Notes: generated from the sequence alone by a model not told the origin. A stretch of 64,000 nt of DNA from Bolinopsis microptera (GCF_026151205.1 NC_087082.1:6703908-6767907), one strand, 5' to 3'; counted from the stretch's first letter, positions 11,156-23,755 are shown. Program-made: numbers and translations.

Positions 11156-12004
11156 CGCAGCACTGACGCCAGGCGACAGATAGCGCTATTTTCATAAAAA
11201 TTCTAGGGACGACATCTAGCGTCATCTAGCGTCATATGTTGCCGCGACATCTGACGCTATCTGACGCCATCTAGCGACATCTGACGACATCTGACGACAT
11301 CTGACGCGACGACATCTGATGCAGGCGACATCAAGCGCTGGATAGCGGGATAAGTCAGTTTACGACAGTTCACGCTATCTAGCGCTATATAGCGCCAGAT
11401 AGCGCTATATAGCGTCAGATGTCGTTGCGACATATAGCGCTAGATAGCGCTAGATAGCGTTAGATAGCGCTAAATAGCGTTAGATAGCGCTAAATAGCGA
11501 ATAATTTCGGGTCGTGACAGTCCAGGCTATTTAGCGCTAGATGTCACTATCTAGCGCTATATGTCGCTGCATCAGATGTCGTTGCGTCATATAGCGCTAG
11601 ATAGCGTTAGATAGCGCTGCGTCAGATGTCGTCGCTACATATAGCACAAGATATCATTTACTGGGACCGTAAGCGCAGCTTGTATTTTCCCACCCAATCT
11701 TTTTTGTTATTTTTATTTTGTATGAAAATTAATTTTTACTGTGTATGAAAATTAATTATAATTTAAGTGAGAATGATATAACTATAAGCTTGCGCGTCGA
11801 AGTCACCCAACTATTACACTCGATTTATTAAATATTCGGCTGAGTACTGGAACAAAATATTAAATATCACTTAATCAAGGGGTCGTTTACATATTATAAT
11901 TATATAAGGGGCCTGATGCCGCCGGCCGGGGTTTTCCAAATTATTAATAGTGCTTACTAGTCTGATTGTGACATGATACTAATAGCTTAATAATAATAAC
12001 TATG

Positions 12005-12130
12005 TATGGAATTGGAGGACTTCGCCGCTTCGACGCGCCGCGCGAATTGTCATTCTTGCTTCGCATCGAATCGAGCAACGATCGTTGCTCTGCTTCGCAG
12101 AGCACCGAACTTGATGGGTTGACATCGTCA
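12005..12130. repeat. Dispersed repeat end shared with 49440-49550
   Basis: GGAGGACTTCGCCGCTTCGA and the following GCGCCGCGCGAA...TTGCTTCGCATCG words recur inverted at about 49440-49545. Two independent sites suggest a transposon terminus. Confidence 0.5.
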
Positions 12131-12182
12131 ATCAATTACTATATCAACTCCAATATCCACTAAATTTTTGGACAGTTGTGAA

Positions 12183-14130
12183 AGCCTTAATTGACAATGT
12201 CAATTCATGGCAGCTCGGTGCGGCACAGTAGCGCATTTCGCCGATCTAGCCTGTGAGAAGCCTTATTGAGTGCGCGGCGCGGCACAGTAACGCATCGCGC
12301 TACAATGAAAGCCTTATTGGAAGGTTTTTATGTTTTACAAATTTTCAGAATAATCTCATTCAAGGAACCAAAAATATATCCAAATATACGTCAAAAATCC
12401 TCGAATTTCGATAAAGTACGCGAGTTTTAGACTAACTTTTGCTCCCAAAGCCACGCATCACCAATTTAGGCACCTAATATGCGAAACTCACTGATGATTC
12501 CAAAAACGTATAACAAAATTTGTATTGTGAAAAGGCTCACACTCTCCAAAAAAAAGTGAACAAAAATTTTGAAAATCCGAGCAACTTTATTTTTATCGTG
12601 CACCTCCAACTGGAAATACGAAAGGTATGACACCGTCAACATTCGCTAAACCATCAAATCATTAATTTTCTATCACGCGCCGCTTTTTCTCAAAATATTA
12701 GTCCAAGCCAAGAAGTACGAATAGTAGAGGCTCTTACGGGCAAAAAGACGTGTTTTCTGCTACGAGTTTAGAAACCTAACCGCTAATTGGACACAATAGT
12801 ATGATGTCTAAGGATCGATAATATGTTAAGAAGTATAAATTTGGCCTTATTAGTCACGTGCTATACCAATGCGCGTTTTAAACTTTGACAGTCTATTTCT
12901 CTAAGCACTAAGGCAAATAGAGTAATTATATTCATATTTTGTCAGCAATAAGATCACATTATTTTCTATTTGGTGTGAAAATATGAGCTAGAACGGACAT
13001 AATCTCGCTGAGTTATAGCTGTTTGAAATTTATGATGAACGCGCGGGTACCAATTGATAACAACTAAATGCTTTTGCGCGTAGTGCGCGTCGAAAATTTG
13101 TCAAAAACGCTTGCGGAGTGACAATATTCAAACTTCGATAAAGTATATGAAGTGGGTACTTCTCGGAAAGGAAAAATTTAGGCAAACACGATGTGACTAT
13201 TTTTGGGTTGATTTAATACAACTGCAAAAAATTATTCAAACTTCAAGCAAAAAAGTCAAAATGTTTACCACTTTTTTGGATTTTTACCCGCGTAAAAACA
13301 GAGGGATTTTTAAAATTTTTAAACCATCTTGTGCGGCTGTGTTTTAGCTATTTCCATGCAAGTTTTGCCGACATGCCAATAAAATTAACTTGTTCAAAAT
13401 ATCAAAAAACATGGTTTTTTGGCCTATTTTTGGCCCAAAAATCGGTTTTTTGCGATTTTACCCGCGTAAACTCAGTCCAATCATCTCGAAACCACTTTTA
13501 ATCGATTCTACGGTCAAAAATACGTCTAGAAAGACGTATTTGACATACGTTGCATGCCACTTTTCGCGCGCGACAATGCCCGTAAGAGCCTCTACTAAAA
13601 GTAGCGCGCGTCGGGCTAGTCCATTAACAATGATCAAATTATTTACTTGTTCATAAAAAATTTAGCACATATTATACGTTATAAATTGCAAGTTATTCTG
13701 TTTGCCAAAAATGGAAACACGATGTAGTCGTATTTATATTATACTTTTCATTTTCACATAGCCACGAGTCTACAGTTTAGTGCTCGCTATTGCTTGAATA
13801 TCTTAAATTTGATCCTTCGAACAGCTGTTGAGCAATGAAACGCAAACATGGTTTTAGGAAAATGAATATATTTCTTTTATCTTCAGCATTTAATCAGTCA
13901 CATAATCTGAGAATATCAATGGTTAGTTTGAAAATGTCAAAAATACTCATCAAAAATGTAGTAAAGTCTCAAAAAATTAATTTAGCATCTCGTCAAAGCT
14001 ATTGCTTGAAGCTATTATATAAGCGTTACTGTGCCGCGCCGCTCATCCAATTATGCTTCTCGCTAGATCTGCGAGATGCTCTTCTGTGCCTCGCCGAGCT
14101 GCGATGAATTGACATCGTCAATTAAGGCTC
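12183..14130. mobile_element. Nested inverted-repeat element inside the 3.8-kb foldback
   Basis: The left end GCCTTAATTGACAATGTCAA (followed by TTCATGGCAGCTCGG and a GCGGCACAG word) is mirrored at the right by CTGTGCC...GAATTGACATCGTCAATTAAGGC. A clean target duplication was not found, so limits are approximate. Confidence 0.5.
12722..13597 (+). mobile_element. 876-bp MITE, copy 1 (perfect 20-bp TIR, TA target)
   Basis: It begins TAGTAGAGGCTCTTACGGGC and ends with the exact reverse complement. Two further copies lie at 34518-35377 (inverted) and 38943-39805. The outer TA is consistent with a TA target duplication (Tc1/mariner-like). Short frames inside recur in all copies but show no transposase motifs. 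Confidence 0.85.
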
Positions 14131-14700
14131 AGGTTATAGATAACTTTGATAGCTTTCGGGTGAGGGTTTGGATTCACATATGACATGATAGCCATGTGTC
14201 TACGCGTACTGCGCGCGTGGACTGTCGCAAACCGACATTTTTCATTAGCTAGCGCTAGTTTACGCTAAATAGCGCTAGATGGCGCCGCGATATCTAGCGC
14301 TAGCTGTCGCCGCGATATCTAGCGCTAGCTGTCGCCGCAATATCTAGCGTAAACTGTCACAAACCAACATTCTCATCTAGCGTCATCTAGCGTCATATAG
14401 CGTCATATAGCGTCATATAGCGTCATATAGCGTCATGTAGCGCTAGATAGCGCCAGAAAGCGTCAGTTAGCGACATTCGAAAGGTGCCGTGCAATTAGCG
14501 ACAATGTCGCTAATTGGCGTCATCTAGCGTCACCTATCATCATCTGGCGATATTTCACGCTAGATGACGCTAGATGACGATAGATGACGTCATATGTCGA
14601 ATTTCAACTATCACTATCAGTAAAGGTCCCATTATATTTGTAATTGTAATGTTATATCAGATACACAATAATCAAATGTCAGAAGTGTTAGCCATAATAG

Positions 14701-15138
14701 ACTACTGAACATTACCACTGACAAGTACACAAGATAAGAAACTACTGAACATTACCACTGACAAGTACACAAGATAAGAAACTACTGAACATTACCACTG
14801 ACAAGTACCCAAGATAAGAAACTACTGAACATTACCACTGACAAGTACACAAGATAAGAAACTACTGAACATTACCAATGACAAGTACACAAGATAAGAA
14901 ACTACTGAACATTACCACTGACAAGTACACAAGATAAGAAACTACTGAACATTACCACTGACAAGTACACAAGATAAGAAACTACTGAACATTACCACTG
15001 ACAAGTACACAAGATAAGAAACTACTGAACATTACCACTGACAAGTACACAAGATAAGAAACTACTGAACATTACCACTGACAAGTACACAAGATAAAAA
15101 ACTACTGAACATTACCACTGACAAGTACACAAGATAAG
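14701..15138 (+). repeat. 40-bp satellite, about 11 copies
   Basis: Unit ACTACTGAACATTACCACTG followed by ACAAGTACACAAGATAAGAA, nearly identical in all copies. It ends immediately beside the splice donor of the minus-strand exon at 15152-15220. Confidence 0.95.
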
Positions 15139-15151
15139 ATTATAATCTCAC

Positions 15152-15220
15152 CTGCAACTGTTTTGCCTGCTGAAACACCTCTTCCCCACCCTGCTTACTA
15201 TTAAAACCACCAATCTTGCC
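15152..15220 (-). CDS. Candidate exon, probably of the same minus-strand gene
   Basis: 69 nt, 23 codons, phase 0 in and out, between acceptor GGTAATAACAG and a consensus donor CAG|GTGAGA. It encodes GKIGGFNSKQGG... ending QQAKQLQ. It lies between the 40-bp and 39-bp satellites. Its phase would allow direct joining to the exon at 10477-10596 and to that at 22012-22188, so one gene spanning the satellites is a reasonable inference, not shown. Confidence 0.45.
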
Positions 15221-16425
15221 CTGTTATTACCAAGATTGAGCTAAAATATACTAGATTATATTGGAATATATACCAGAATATACAACATATTACCCTATTA
15301 ATCCCTGATAGCAATTGCAAACAATCCAAAACGAATACACTGCATTTAACGTTCACACACAAGCACCGGAAACAACGTTACATCATACTATGTAAAACAA
15401 CACACAAACGAGAGAGAGAGAGAGAGAGAAAGAGAAGTTGAGAATATTATATAATCAATGGAACAGAATAGTGTACATTGTATACCCTCACCACACCCCT
15501 GAATCACACCATCTCATTGTATATCTAGTTACAAAACAGCACCTGCCTATAATGAGGCACTATAAGTATATATTATATTGATCATCATCATCATGACAAC
15601 AAAACAAAGCTAATGTTTTGTAACGAGGTGGCTGTATACAGTTATACTGTATAGTGGTATGTTGTCTCGGTGTGTGTTGTTAAGGTGATCTTACATCAGA
15701 TAACTCAAAACTATGTAAATGTTCATTGGAACCTTCTAGAATAAAAGTTTTAAAAAACAGGTTATTTTCTAGAAACACGGGTGGGGCAGACCACGATAAA
15801 ATCATCATGATGTAACCACAGACAAACAGAGGGATAGTGAGCTGAAGCAGTTATAATGATATCTGAAGCGGTAATTCCATGAGCCAGAGAGTCCACATCT
15901 GGTGCACAGTGTGATTACTGGACACTCGGCCCAAACACTCCTTATTTGGGCATCATGTGAGTCACGTGATGCCCATATTAGGAGTGGCGTGACCATTTTG
16001 CAGGCCGGTGTGAGAAAACACTTTTTTTTCTCTGTTAGCTTACAATTAGTGGACATGCGGTTCAAAGTTTGTAAGTTTTAATAGCACGCAATTTATTCTT
16101 ATTATGTGATCACAATACGAGTTTGCGGAGTGCATCAACCAATAATTTACAAGTTCTGACGAAACTGTCTAGACTCATAATCAGAATATCGAGTGTTAAG
16201 GACAATGGTTATAACATCTGTTTTTACTTTAAAGCTACTGATTATTATATTCCTCTCACTTCGTGCACTAACTCTTAGATTTTATATAGCTTAAACAGAA
16301 GGAGTGACATTAAATTAAGGAGTGACATTAAATTAAGGAGTGATATTAATTTGAGACATTAACTCGATGAGTAACATTAAATAGAAGAATGACATTAACA
16401 AGACAGGAGAGCTGCATTAAGAAGT
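15221..16425. other. Spacer, probably intronic; no further exon recognised
   Basis: Contains a (GA)n microsatellite near 15411-15429 and a few AT-rich stretches. Short minus-strand frames are present, but none has convincing splice sites on both sides. Confidence 0.4.
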
Positions 16426-19400
16426 TAGCAGGTGCCGTATTACCTTGGCACTGAGAAGGGTGGTATAGCTAGGTTCTGTATTACCTTGGCACTGAGAAGG
16501 TTGGTATAGCTAGGTTCTGTATTACCTTGGTACAGAGAAGGGTGGTAGGTAAGTCCTGTATTACCTTGGTACAGAGAAGGGTGGTAGCTAGGAGCTGTAT
16601 TACCTTGGTACAGAGAAGGGTGGTAGCTAGGTTCTGTATTACCTTGGCACTAAGAAGGTTGGTAGCTAGGTTCTGTATTACCTTGGCACTAAGAAGGGTG
16701 GTATAGCTAGGTCCTGTATTACCTTGGTACAGAGAAAGTGGTAGCTAGGTTCTGTATTACCTTGGTACAGAGAAGATTGGTAGCTAGGTGCTGTATTACC
16801 TTGTTACAGAGAAAGTGGTAGCTAGGTTCTGTATTACCTTGTTACAGAGAAGGTTGGTAGCTAGGTTCTGTATTACCTTGGCACTGAGAAGGTTGGTATA
16901 GCTAGGTTCTGTATTACCTTGGTACAGAGAAGGGTGGTAGCTAGGTGCTGTATTACCTTGGTACAGAGAAGGGTGGTAGCTAGGTTATGTATTACCTTGG
17001 TACAGAGAAAGGTGGTAGCTAGGTCCTGTATTACCTTGTTACAGAGAAGGGTGGTAGCTAGGTGCTGTATTACCTTGGTACAGAGAAGGGTGGTAGCTAG
17101 GTGCTGTATTACCTTGGTACAGAGAAAGGTGGTAGCTAGGTCCTGTATTACCTTGTTACAGAGAAGGGTGGTAGCTAGGTTATGTATTACCTTGGTACAG
17201 AGAAAGGTGGTAGCTAGGTTCTGTATTAACTTGGCACTGAGAAAGGTGGTAGCTAGGTGCTGTATTACCTTGGTACAGAGAAAGGTGGTAGCTAGGTTCT
17301 GTATTACCTTGGTACAGAGAAGGGTGGTAGCTAGGTTCTGTATTACCTTGGTACAGAGAAGGGTGGTAGCTAGGTTATGTATTACCTTGGTACAGAGAAG
17401 GGTGGTAGCTAGGTTCTGTATTACCTTGGTACAGAGAAGGGTGGTAGCTAGGTTCTGTATTACCTTGGTACAGAGAAGGGTGGTAGCTAGGTTCTGTATT
17501 ACCTTGGTACAGAGAAGGGTGGTAGCTAGGTCCTGTATTACCTTGGTACAGAGAAGGGTGGTAGCTAGGTTCTGTATTACCTTGGTACAGAGAAGGGTGG
17601 TAGCTAGGTTCTGTATTACCTTGGTACAGAGAAGGGTGGTAGCTAGGTTCTGTATTACCTTGGTACAGAGAAGGGTGGTAGCTAGGTTCTGTATTACCTT
17701 GGTACAGAGAAGGGTGGTAGCTAGGTGCTGTATTACCTTGGTACAGAGAAGGGTGGTAGCTAGGTGCTGTATTACCTTGGTACAGAGAAGGGTGGTAGCT
17801 AGGTTCTGTATTACCTTGGTACAGAGAAGGGTGGTAGCTAGGTTATGTATTACCTTGGTACAGAGAAGGGTGGTAGCTAGGTTCTGTATTACCTTGGTAC
17901 AGAGAAGGGTGGTAGCTAGGTGCTGTATTACCTTGGTACAGAGAAGGGTGGTAGCTAGGTTCTGTATTACCTTGGTACAGAGAAGGGTGGTAGCTAGGTT
18001 CTGTATTACCTTGGTACAGAGAAGGGTGGTAGCTAGGTTCTGTATTACCTTGGTACAGAGAAGGGTGGTAGCTAGGTTCTGTATTACCTTGGTACAGAGA
18101 AGGGTGGTAGCTAGGTGCTGTATTACCTTGGTACAGAGAAGGGTGGTAGCTAGGTTCTGTATTACCTTGGTACAGAGAAGGGTGGTAGCTAGGTGCTGTA
18201 TTACCTTGGTACAGAGAAGGGTGGTAGCTAGGTTCTGTATTACCTTGGTACAGAGAAGGGTGGTAGCTAGGTTCTGTATTACCTTGGTACAGAGAAGGGT
18301 GGTAGCTAGGTTCTGTATTACCTTGGTACAGAGAAGGGTGGTAGCTAGGTTCTGTATTACCTTGGTACAGAGAAGGGTGGTAGCTAGGTCCTGTATTACC
18401 TTGGTACAGAGAAGGTTGGTAGCTAGGTCCTGTATTACCTTGGTACAGAGAAAGGTGGTAGCTAGGTGCTGTATTACCTTGGTACAGAGAAGGGTGGTAG
18501 CTAGGTGCTGTATTACCTTGGTACAGAGAAGGGTGGTAGCTAGGTTATGTATTACCTTGGTACAGAGAAGGGTGGTAGCTAGGTTATGTATTACCTTGGT
18601 ACAGAGAAAGGTGGTAGCTAGGTTCTGTATTAACTTGGCACTGAGAAAGGTGGTAGCTAGGTGCTGTATTACCTTGGTACAGAGAAGGTTGGTAGCTAGG
18701 TTATGTATTACCTTGGTACAGAGAAGGGTGGTAGCTAGGTTATGTATTACCTTGGTACAGAGAAGGGTGGTAGCTAGGTTCTGTATTACCTTGGTACAGA
18801 GAAGGGTGGTAGCTAGGTTCTGTATTACCTTGGTACAGAGAAGGGTGGTAGCTAGGTTATGTATTACCTTGGTACAGAGAAGGGTGGTAGCTAGGTTATG
18901 TATTACCTTGGTACAGAGAAGGGTGGTAGCTAGGTTCTGTATTACCTTGGTACAGAGAAGGGTGGTAGCTAGGTTCTGTATTACCTTGGTACAGAGAAGG
19001 GTGGTAGCTAGGTTCTGTATTACCTTGGTACAGAGAAGGGTGGTAGCTAGGTTCTGTATTACCTTGGTACAGAGAAGGGTGGTAGCTAGGTTCTGTATTA
19101 CCTTGGTACAGAGAAAGGTGGTAGCTAGGTTCTGTATTACCTTGGTACAGAGAAAGGTGGTAGCTAGGTCTGTATTACCTTGGTACAGAGAAGGGTGGTA
19201 GCTAGGTCTGTATTACCTTGGTACAGAGAAGGTGGTAGCTAGGTGCTGTATTACCTTGGTACAGAGAAGGGTGGTAGCTAGGTTCTGTATTACCTTGGTA
19301 CAGAGAAGGGTGGTAGCTAGGTTCTGTATTACCTTGGTACAGAGAAGGGTGGTAGCTAGGTTCTGTATTACCTTGGTACAGAGAAGGTGGTAGCTAGGTT

Positions 19401-21960
19401 CTGTATTACCTTGGTACAGAGAAGGGTGGTAGCTAGGTTCTGTATTACCTTGGTACAGAGAAGGTGGTAGCTAGGTTCTGTATTACCTTGGTACAGAGAA
19501 GGGTGGTAGCTAGGTTCTGTATTACCTTGGTACAGAGAAGGGTGGTAGCTAGGTTCTGTATTACCTTGGTACAGAGAAGGTGGTAGCTAGGTTCTGTATT
19601 ACCTTGGTACAGAGAAAGTGGTAGCTAGGTTCTGTATTACCTTGGTACAGAGAAAGGTGGTAGCTAGGTCCTGTATTACCTTGGTACAGAGAAGGTGGTA
19701 GCTAGGTTCTGTATTACCTTGGTACAGAGAAGGGTGGTAGCTAGGTTCTGTATTACCTTGGTACAGAGAAGGGTGATAGCTAGGTTCTGTATTACCTTGG
19801 TACAGAGAAGGGTGGTAGCTAGGTTCTGTATTACCTTGGTACAGAGAAAGGTGGTAGCTAGGTTCTGTATTACCTTGGTACAGAGAAAGGTGGTAGCTAG
19901 GTGCTGTATTACCTTGGTACAGAGAAGGGTGGTAGCTAGGTGCTGTATTACCTTGGTACAGAGAAGGGTGGTAGCTAGGTTCTGTATTACCTTGGTACAG
20001 AGAAAGGTGGTAGCTAGGTCCTGTATTACCTTGTTACAGAGAAGGGTGGTAGCTAGGTTATGTATTACCTTGGTACAGAGAAGGGTGGTAGCTAGGTGCT
20101 GTATTACCTTGGTACAGAGAAGGGTGGTAGCTAGGTTATGTATTACCTTGGTACAGAGAAAGGTGGTAGCTAGGTCCTGTATTACCTTGGTACAGAGAAG
20201 GGTGGTAGCTAGGTTCTGTATTACCTTGGTACAGAGAAGGGTGGTAGCTAGGTTCTGTATTACCTTGTTACAGAGAAAGGTGGTAGCTAGGTTATGTATT
20301 ACCTTGTTACAGAGAAAGGTGGTAGCTAGGTGCTGTATTACCTTGGTACAGAGAAGGGTGGTAGCTAGGTTCTGTATTACCTTGGTACAGAGAAAGGTGG
20401 TAGCTAGGTTCTGTATTACCTTGTTACAGAGAAGGGTGATAGCTAGGTCCTGTATTACCTTGGTACAGAGAAAGGTGGTAGCTAGGTTCTGTATTACCTT
20501 GGTACAGAGAAGGGTGGTAGCTAGGTTCTGTATTACCTTGGTACAGAGAAGGGTGGTAGCTAGGTCCTGTATTACCTTGGTACAGAGAAAGTGGTAGCTA
20601 GGTCTGTATTACCTTGGTACAGAGAAAGGTGGTAGCTAGGTTCTGTATTACCTTGGTACAGAGAAGGTGGTAGCTAGGTCCTGTATTACCTTGGTACAGA
20701 GAAGGTGGTAGCTAGGTTCTGTATTACCTTGGTACAGAGAAGGGTGGTAGCTAGGTCCTGTATTACCTTGGTACAGAGAAAGTGGTAGCTAGGTTCTGTA
20801 TTACCTTGGTACAGAGAAAGTGGTAGCTAGGTCTGTATTACCTTGGTACAGAGAAAGTGGTAGCTAGGTTCTGTATTACCTTGGTACAGAGAAGGGTGGT
20901 AGCTAGGTTCTGTATTACCTTGGTACAGAGAAGGTTGGTAGCTAGGTCCTGTATTACCTTGGTACAGAGAAGGGTGGTAGCTAGGTTCTGTATTACCTTG
21001 GTACAGAGAAGGGTGGTAGCTAGGTTCTGTATTACCTTGGTACAGAGAAGGGTGGTAGCTAGGTCTGTATTACCTTGGTACAGAGAAAGGTGGTAGCTAG
21101 GTCTGTATTACCTTGGTACAGAGAAGGTGGTAGCTAGGTCCTGTATTACCTTGGTACAGAGAAGGTGGTAGCTAGGTCTGTATTACCTTGGTACAGAGAA
21201 GGGTGGTAGCTAGGTCTGTATTACCTTGGTACAGAGAAGGTGGTAGCTAGGTCCTGTATTACCTTGGTACAGAGAAAGGTGGTAGCTAGGTTCTGTATTA
21301 CCTTGGTACAGAGAAAGTGGTAGCTAGGTTCTGTATTACCTTGGTACAGAGAAAGTGGTAGCTAGGTTCTGTATTACCTTGGTACAGAGAAGGGTGGTAG
21401 CTAGGTTCTGTATTACCTTGGTACAGAGAAGGTGGTAGCTAGGTTCTGTATTACCTTGGTACAGAGAAGGGTGGTAGCTAGGTTCTGTATTACTTGGTAC
21501 AGAAAAGGGGGTGGTAGTGGGGCCTGTTTCCCTTGGTACAGAGAAGGTTGGTGTAGGCCCTGTATTACCTGGTACAGAAAAAGGGGGTAGCTAGGTTCTG
21601 TATTACCTTGTTACAGAGAAGGTTGGTAGCTGGGTCCGTTTTACCTTGGTACAGAAAAAGGGGGGTATAGCTGGGTTCTGATCCCTTGGTACAGAAAAAG
21701 TGGTAGCTAGGTTTTGTATTATTGCATAAGAAGGGGGGTAGCTAGGTTCTGTTTCCCCTTTGGTACAAGAAAGGGGTAGCTAGGGCTGTATTCCCTTGTT
21801 ACAGAAAAGGGTTTGGGTTTAAAGCTGGGTCTGTATAACCTGGTACAAGGGAAGGGTGGTTAGCTAGGTTCGTATTACCGGGGTACGGGAAAAGGGGTGG
21901 TAGCTAGGTGCTGTATTACCTTGGTGCAGAAAAAAGGTGGTAGCTAGGTTTTTGCCACCC
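16426..21960 (+). repeat. 39-bp satellite array, about 5.5 kb and 140 units
   Basis: Unit TACCTTGGTACAGAGAAGGG followed by TGGTAGCTAGGTTCTGTAT. Because 39 is divisible by three and the unit lacks a stop in one frame, it yields long frames (for example 16919-19201) encoding a 13-residue repeat; these are not genes. Some units lack one base (38 bp), breaking the frame. From about 21490 the units become irregular with homopolymer-length changes (GGGG, AAAA), which may be true edge decay or poorly polished sequence. Confidence 0.97.
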
Positions 21961-22011
21961 CCCAGAAATAGTCGTTTAAATTGCTTCCACCTGGTGCCGG
22001 TCAGGTCTTAC

Positions 22012-22188
22012 TTTAAAGAGTGGGTCTGGTGTGCTTGTTCCCGTGGTGGTATCTACTGTGTGATAACAGGGCTGGTGTACTGATGTGCGGTTGAATAGGG
22101 AATGCTGGCCGATATTAGGGCCGTAGAACTGTATGTCTAACATCCAGGAGCCCTTTAGGAAGTAGCAACAGTCTTTGATCCGGGCTAT
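22012..22188 (-). CDS. Exon of an unidentified minus-strand gene
   Basis: 177 nt, 59 codons, phase 0 in and out, between acceptor TTAATTTACAG and donor AAA|GTAAGA. It encodes a cysteine- and aromatic-rich segment with KDCCYFLKGSWMLDIQFYG and HQPCYHTVD. The globular composition suggests a real folded domain, but the family was not recognised. The 39-bp satellite begins within 60 bp of the donor, so the next intron would contain it. Confidence 0.6.
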
Positions 22189-22341
22189 CTGTAAATTAAG
22201 TTATTTTAAAGTCTTTATTTAGAGTATTTATCGTTCACAGAATGCTATTAATTGAAGGTTGTGAGATCTACGAAATTTGATGAAATTAAAGTAAGAAATC
22301 AACATTATATGTTTGAAAGGGGAATCAGGTTTTAAATTTAC

Positions 22342-22455
22342 CGATTCGTAGCCATAAGCTATCGGCCATTTATCTTCAGCTCGTAGCATTTTGAAATGTT
22401 TCTTTCTACCCAAGATAGCTTCAAGATGCTGTCGAAGCTTGATAACCGTAAAGTT
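22342..22455 (-). CDS. Exon of the same unidentified minus-strand gene
   Basis: 38 codons ending in TCG|GTAAAT. Residues include LRQHLEAILGRKKHFKMLRA then EDKWPIAYGYES. The start is placed after ...CTTGAG to keep phase 0 with its neighbours; an alternative acceptor (GATTCAG) lies 17 nt upstream. It splices in phase into 22012-22188. Confidence 0.55.
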
Positions 22456-22752
22456 CTCAAGAATAACCATTTCTGAATCATCAAATTAGAAAGGTTGTAA
22501 ATTATTGTTGTCATTGCCTCAGCGAAACCCAACGGGAAACGATTCTTAGGAAACGGCTGAAACAGCAGAAAAATATAATCTACAACTATAAAGCTATAAA
22601 TAATATAATACTGAAGGGTAAAATATTGAGTTTGATAGTGACCTGCTAAAAGTTGTAAAATATAATCTACAACTATTATACTGAAGGGTCAAATATTGAG
22701 TTTGATAGTGACCTGCTAAAAGTTGTCGTGCAGTGTACTCAAATACCCTCAC

Positions 22753-22956
22753 CTCCGCTGGCCAGGATATCATTTCACCTTGAACTGAAGTGGGAGTTGA
22801 AGATATGGAAACGCTGCACCCATTCTCGTCTTTATCTTCAAGTAGTGACCAAACACTACTCCCGCTCTGAGAAAGATAGTTTGAGGTATTTATGGTGGTT
22901 TGGTGGACCACTGAACAAAGAAACGGATAAGAATCCGGAATCTTCAGTTTTACTGT
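22753..22956 (-). CDS. Exon of the same unidentified minus-strand gene (start uncertain)
   Basis: The frame ends GCGGAG|GTGAGG, a good donor, after EMISWPAE. Its body includes SQSGSSVWSLLEDKDENG. A strong acceptor (TTTCTTTGTTCAG) would start it at 22910 in phase 1; weaker sites at 22941 or 22956 give phase 0, which fits the preceding exon. Confidence 0.45.
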
Positions 22957-23091
22957 CTTCCATCACAAACTAAAGCAGTTTGAGAAAAACACTCATCTGA
23001 AAGAAATGATTATTGGTACCTGGATTTGTTTAAAACATATAATAAGTGATCTTCAGCTAAGGATGTTATTGGTATCAAAACAACAAATTAC

Positions 23092-23202
23092 TTGGAGCAG
23101 CGTAATATCTTCATCTGAAACTTGTGAGGAACTTGTGGAGTAGGTTAGAGTTGGTTTTCTGGAGTAAGTCAGAGTTTTTATCATTTCCCTGAACCTCCCC
23201 AT
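23092..23202 (-). CDS. Putative first exon of the same unidentified gene
   Basis: ATG at 23202 opens 37 codons (MGRFREMIKTLTYSRKP...SDEDITLLQ) up to a CAA|GTAATT donor, phase 0. It could also be an internal exon. The first-exon call is inferred from the ATG and the stops just upstream in that frame. Confidence 0.4.
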
Positions 23203-23755
23203 CCCTCCTCATGATTATATAACAAACTATTTGTAAACTTTCAAAACAAACAAACAAGCAACCTGTAGAAAAGCACCTCAAATTACCATGGAGCACACAC
23301 TATCTCTGAAAGCTTTGTCAGTAAATCTTACATTAAACTAGTTTACACAGAGAGAACTCAAGATTCACACAAAGGCACTCAATACTTAGCAAAGTAAGAA
23401 ACTTCTTAAAATGGTAACAAGCACGTTTTATTGAAGGTGTGATGGGGTCCGATTATCCCAAGTAATTGCTCTTTATTTTATTTAAAATTATCTTATAGCG
23501 GTTTAATTCATGATAAAAAGGTTCAATAATTAACTAACAAAAATTAAAATCAACTTTAAAAGTTCCTCGTATTTTTATCTAATGGTATTTTATGGTTCCA
23601 TGTATCTGCAAAGTGCTGAATAAAATATGACTTCATTCATTTATCTATATTGTACTTTATTTATAACTTATATTAATTGTATTTATATAGGGGACTGAGG
23701 GTTGGTATTGTTTTGTACATATTATCATGAAACGGATCGTTTGTCCGCCATTTTG

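Larger units (their letters stand above)
10809..14629. mobile_element. 3.8-kb foldback DNA transposon with 8-bp target duplication CATTATAT
   Basis: The left end GGACCTTTACTGATAG is matched in inverse orientation by the right end CTATCAGTAAAGGTCC. CATTATAT lies exactly outside both ends (10801-10808 and 14630-14637). The arms (about 10809-11660 and 14217-14629) consist of degenerate tandem words such as AGATGACGCT and ATAGCGCTAG in alternating orientation, so each arm can fold on itself and on the other. The interior holds a nested inverted-repeat unit (about 12183-14130), which in turn holds an 876-bp MITE. No transposase is visible, so it is non-autonomous. The 8-bp duplication fits hAT- or Merlin-type transposition. 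Confidence 0.85.

Noticed and set aside
13111..13347. 78-codon frame beginning MRSDNIQTSIKYMKW, also at 39326 and 34810
   Set aside because: Recurs in all three MITE copies with different ends and no transposase motif; conserved because the MITE is conserved.
14701..15138. Regular 40-bp periodicity resembling a CRISPR array
   Set aside because: The whole 40-bp unit is repeated with no unique spacers, and the host is eukaryotic; it is a satellite.
16919..21096. Long plus-strand frames encoding a 13-residue repeat (CITLVQRRVVARF)
   Set aside because: They are translations of the 39-bp satellite; the length is a multiple of three and the frame breaks wherever a 38-bp unit occurs. No promoter or start context.
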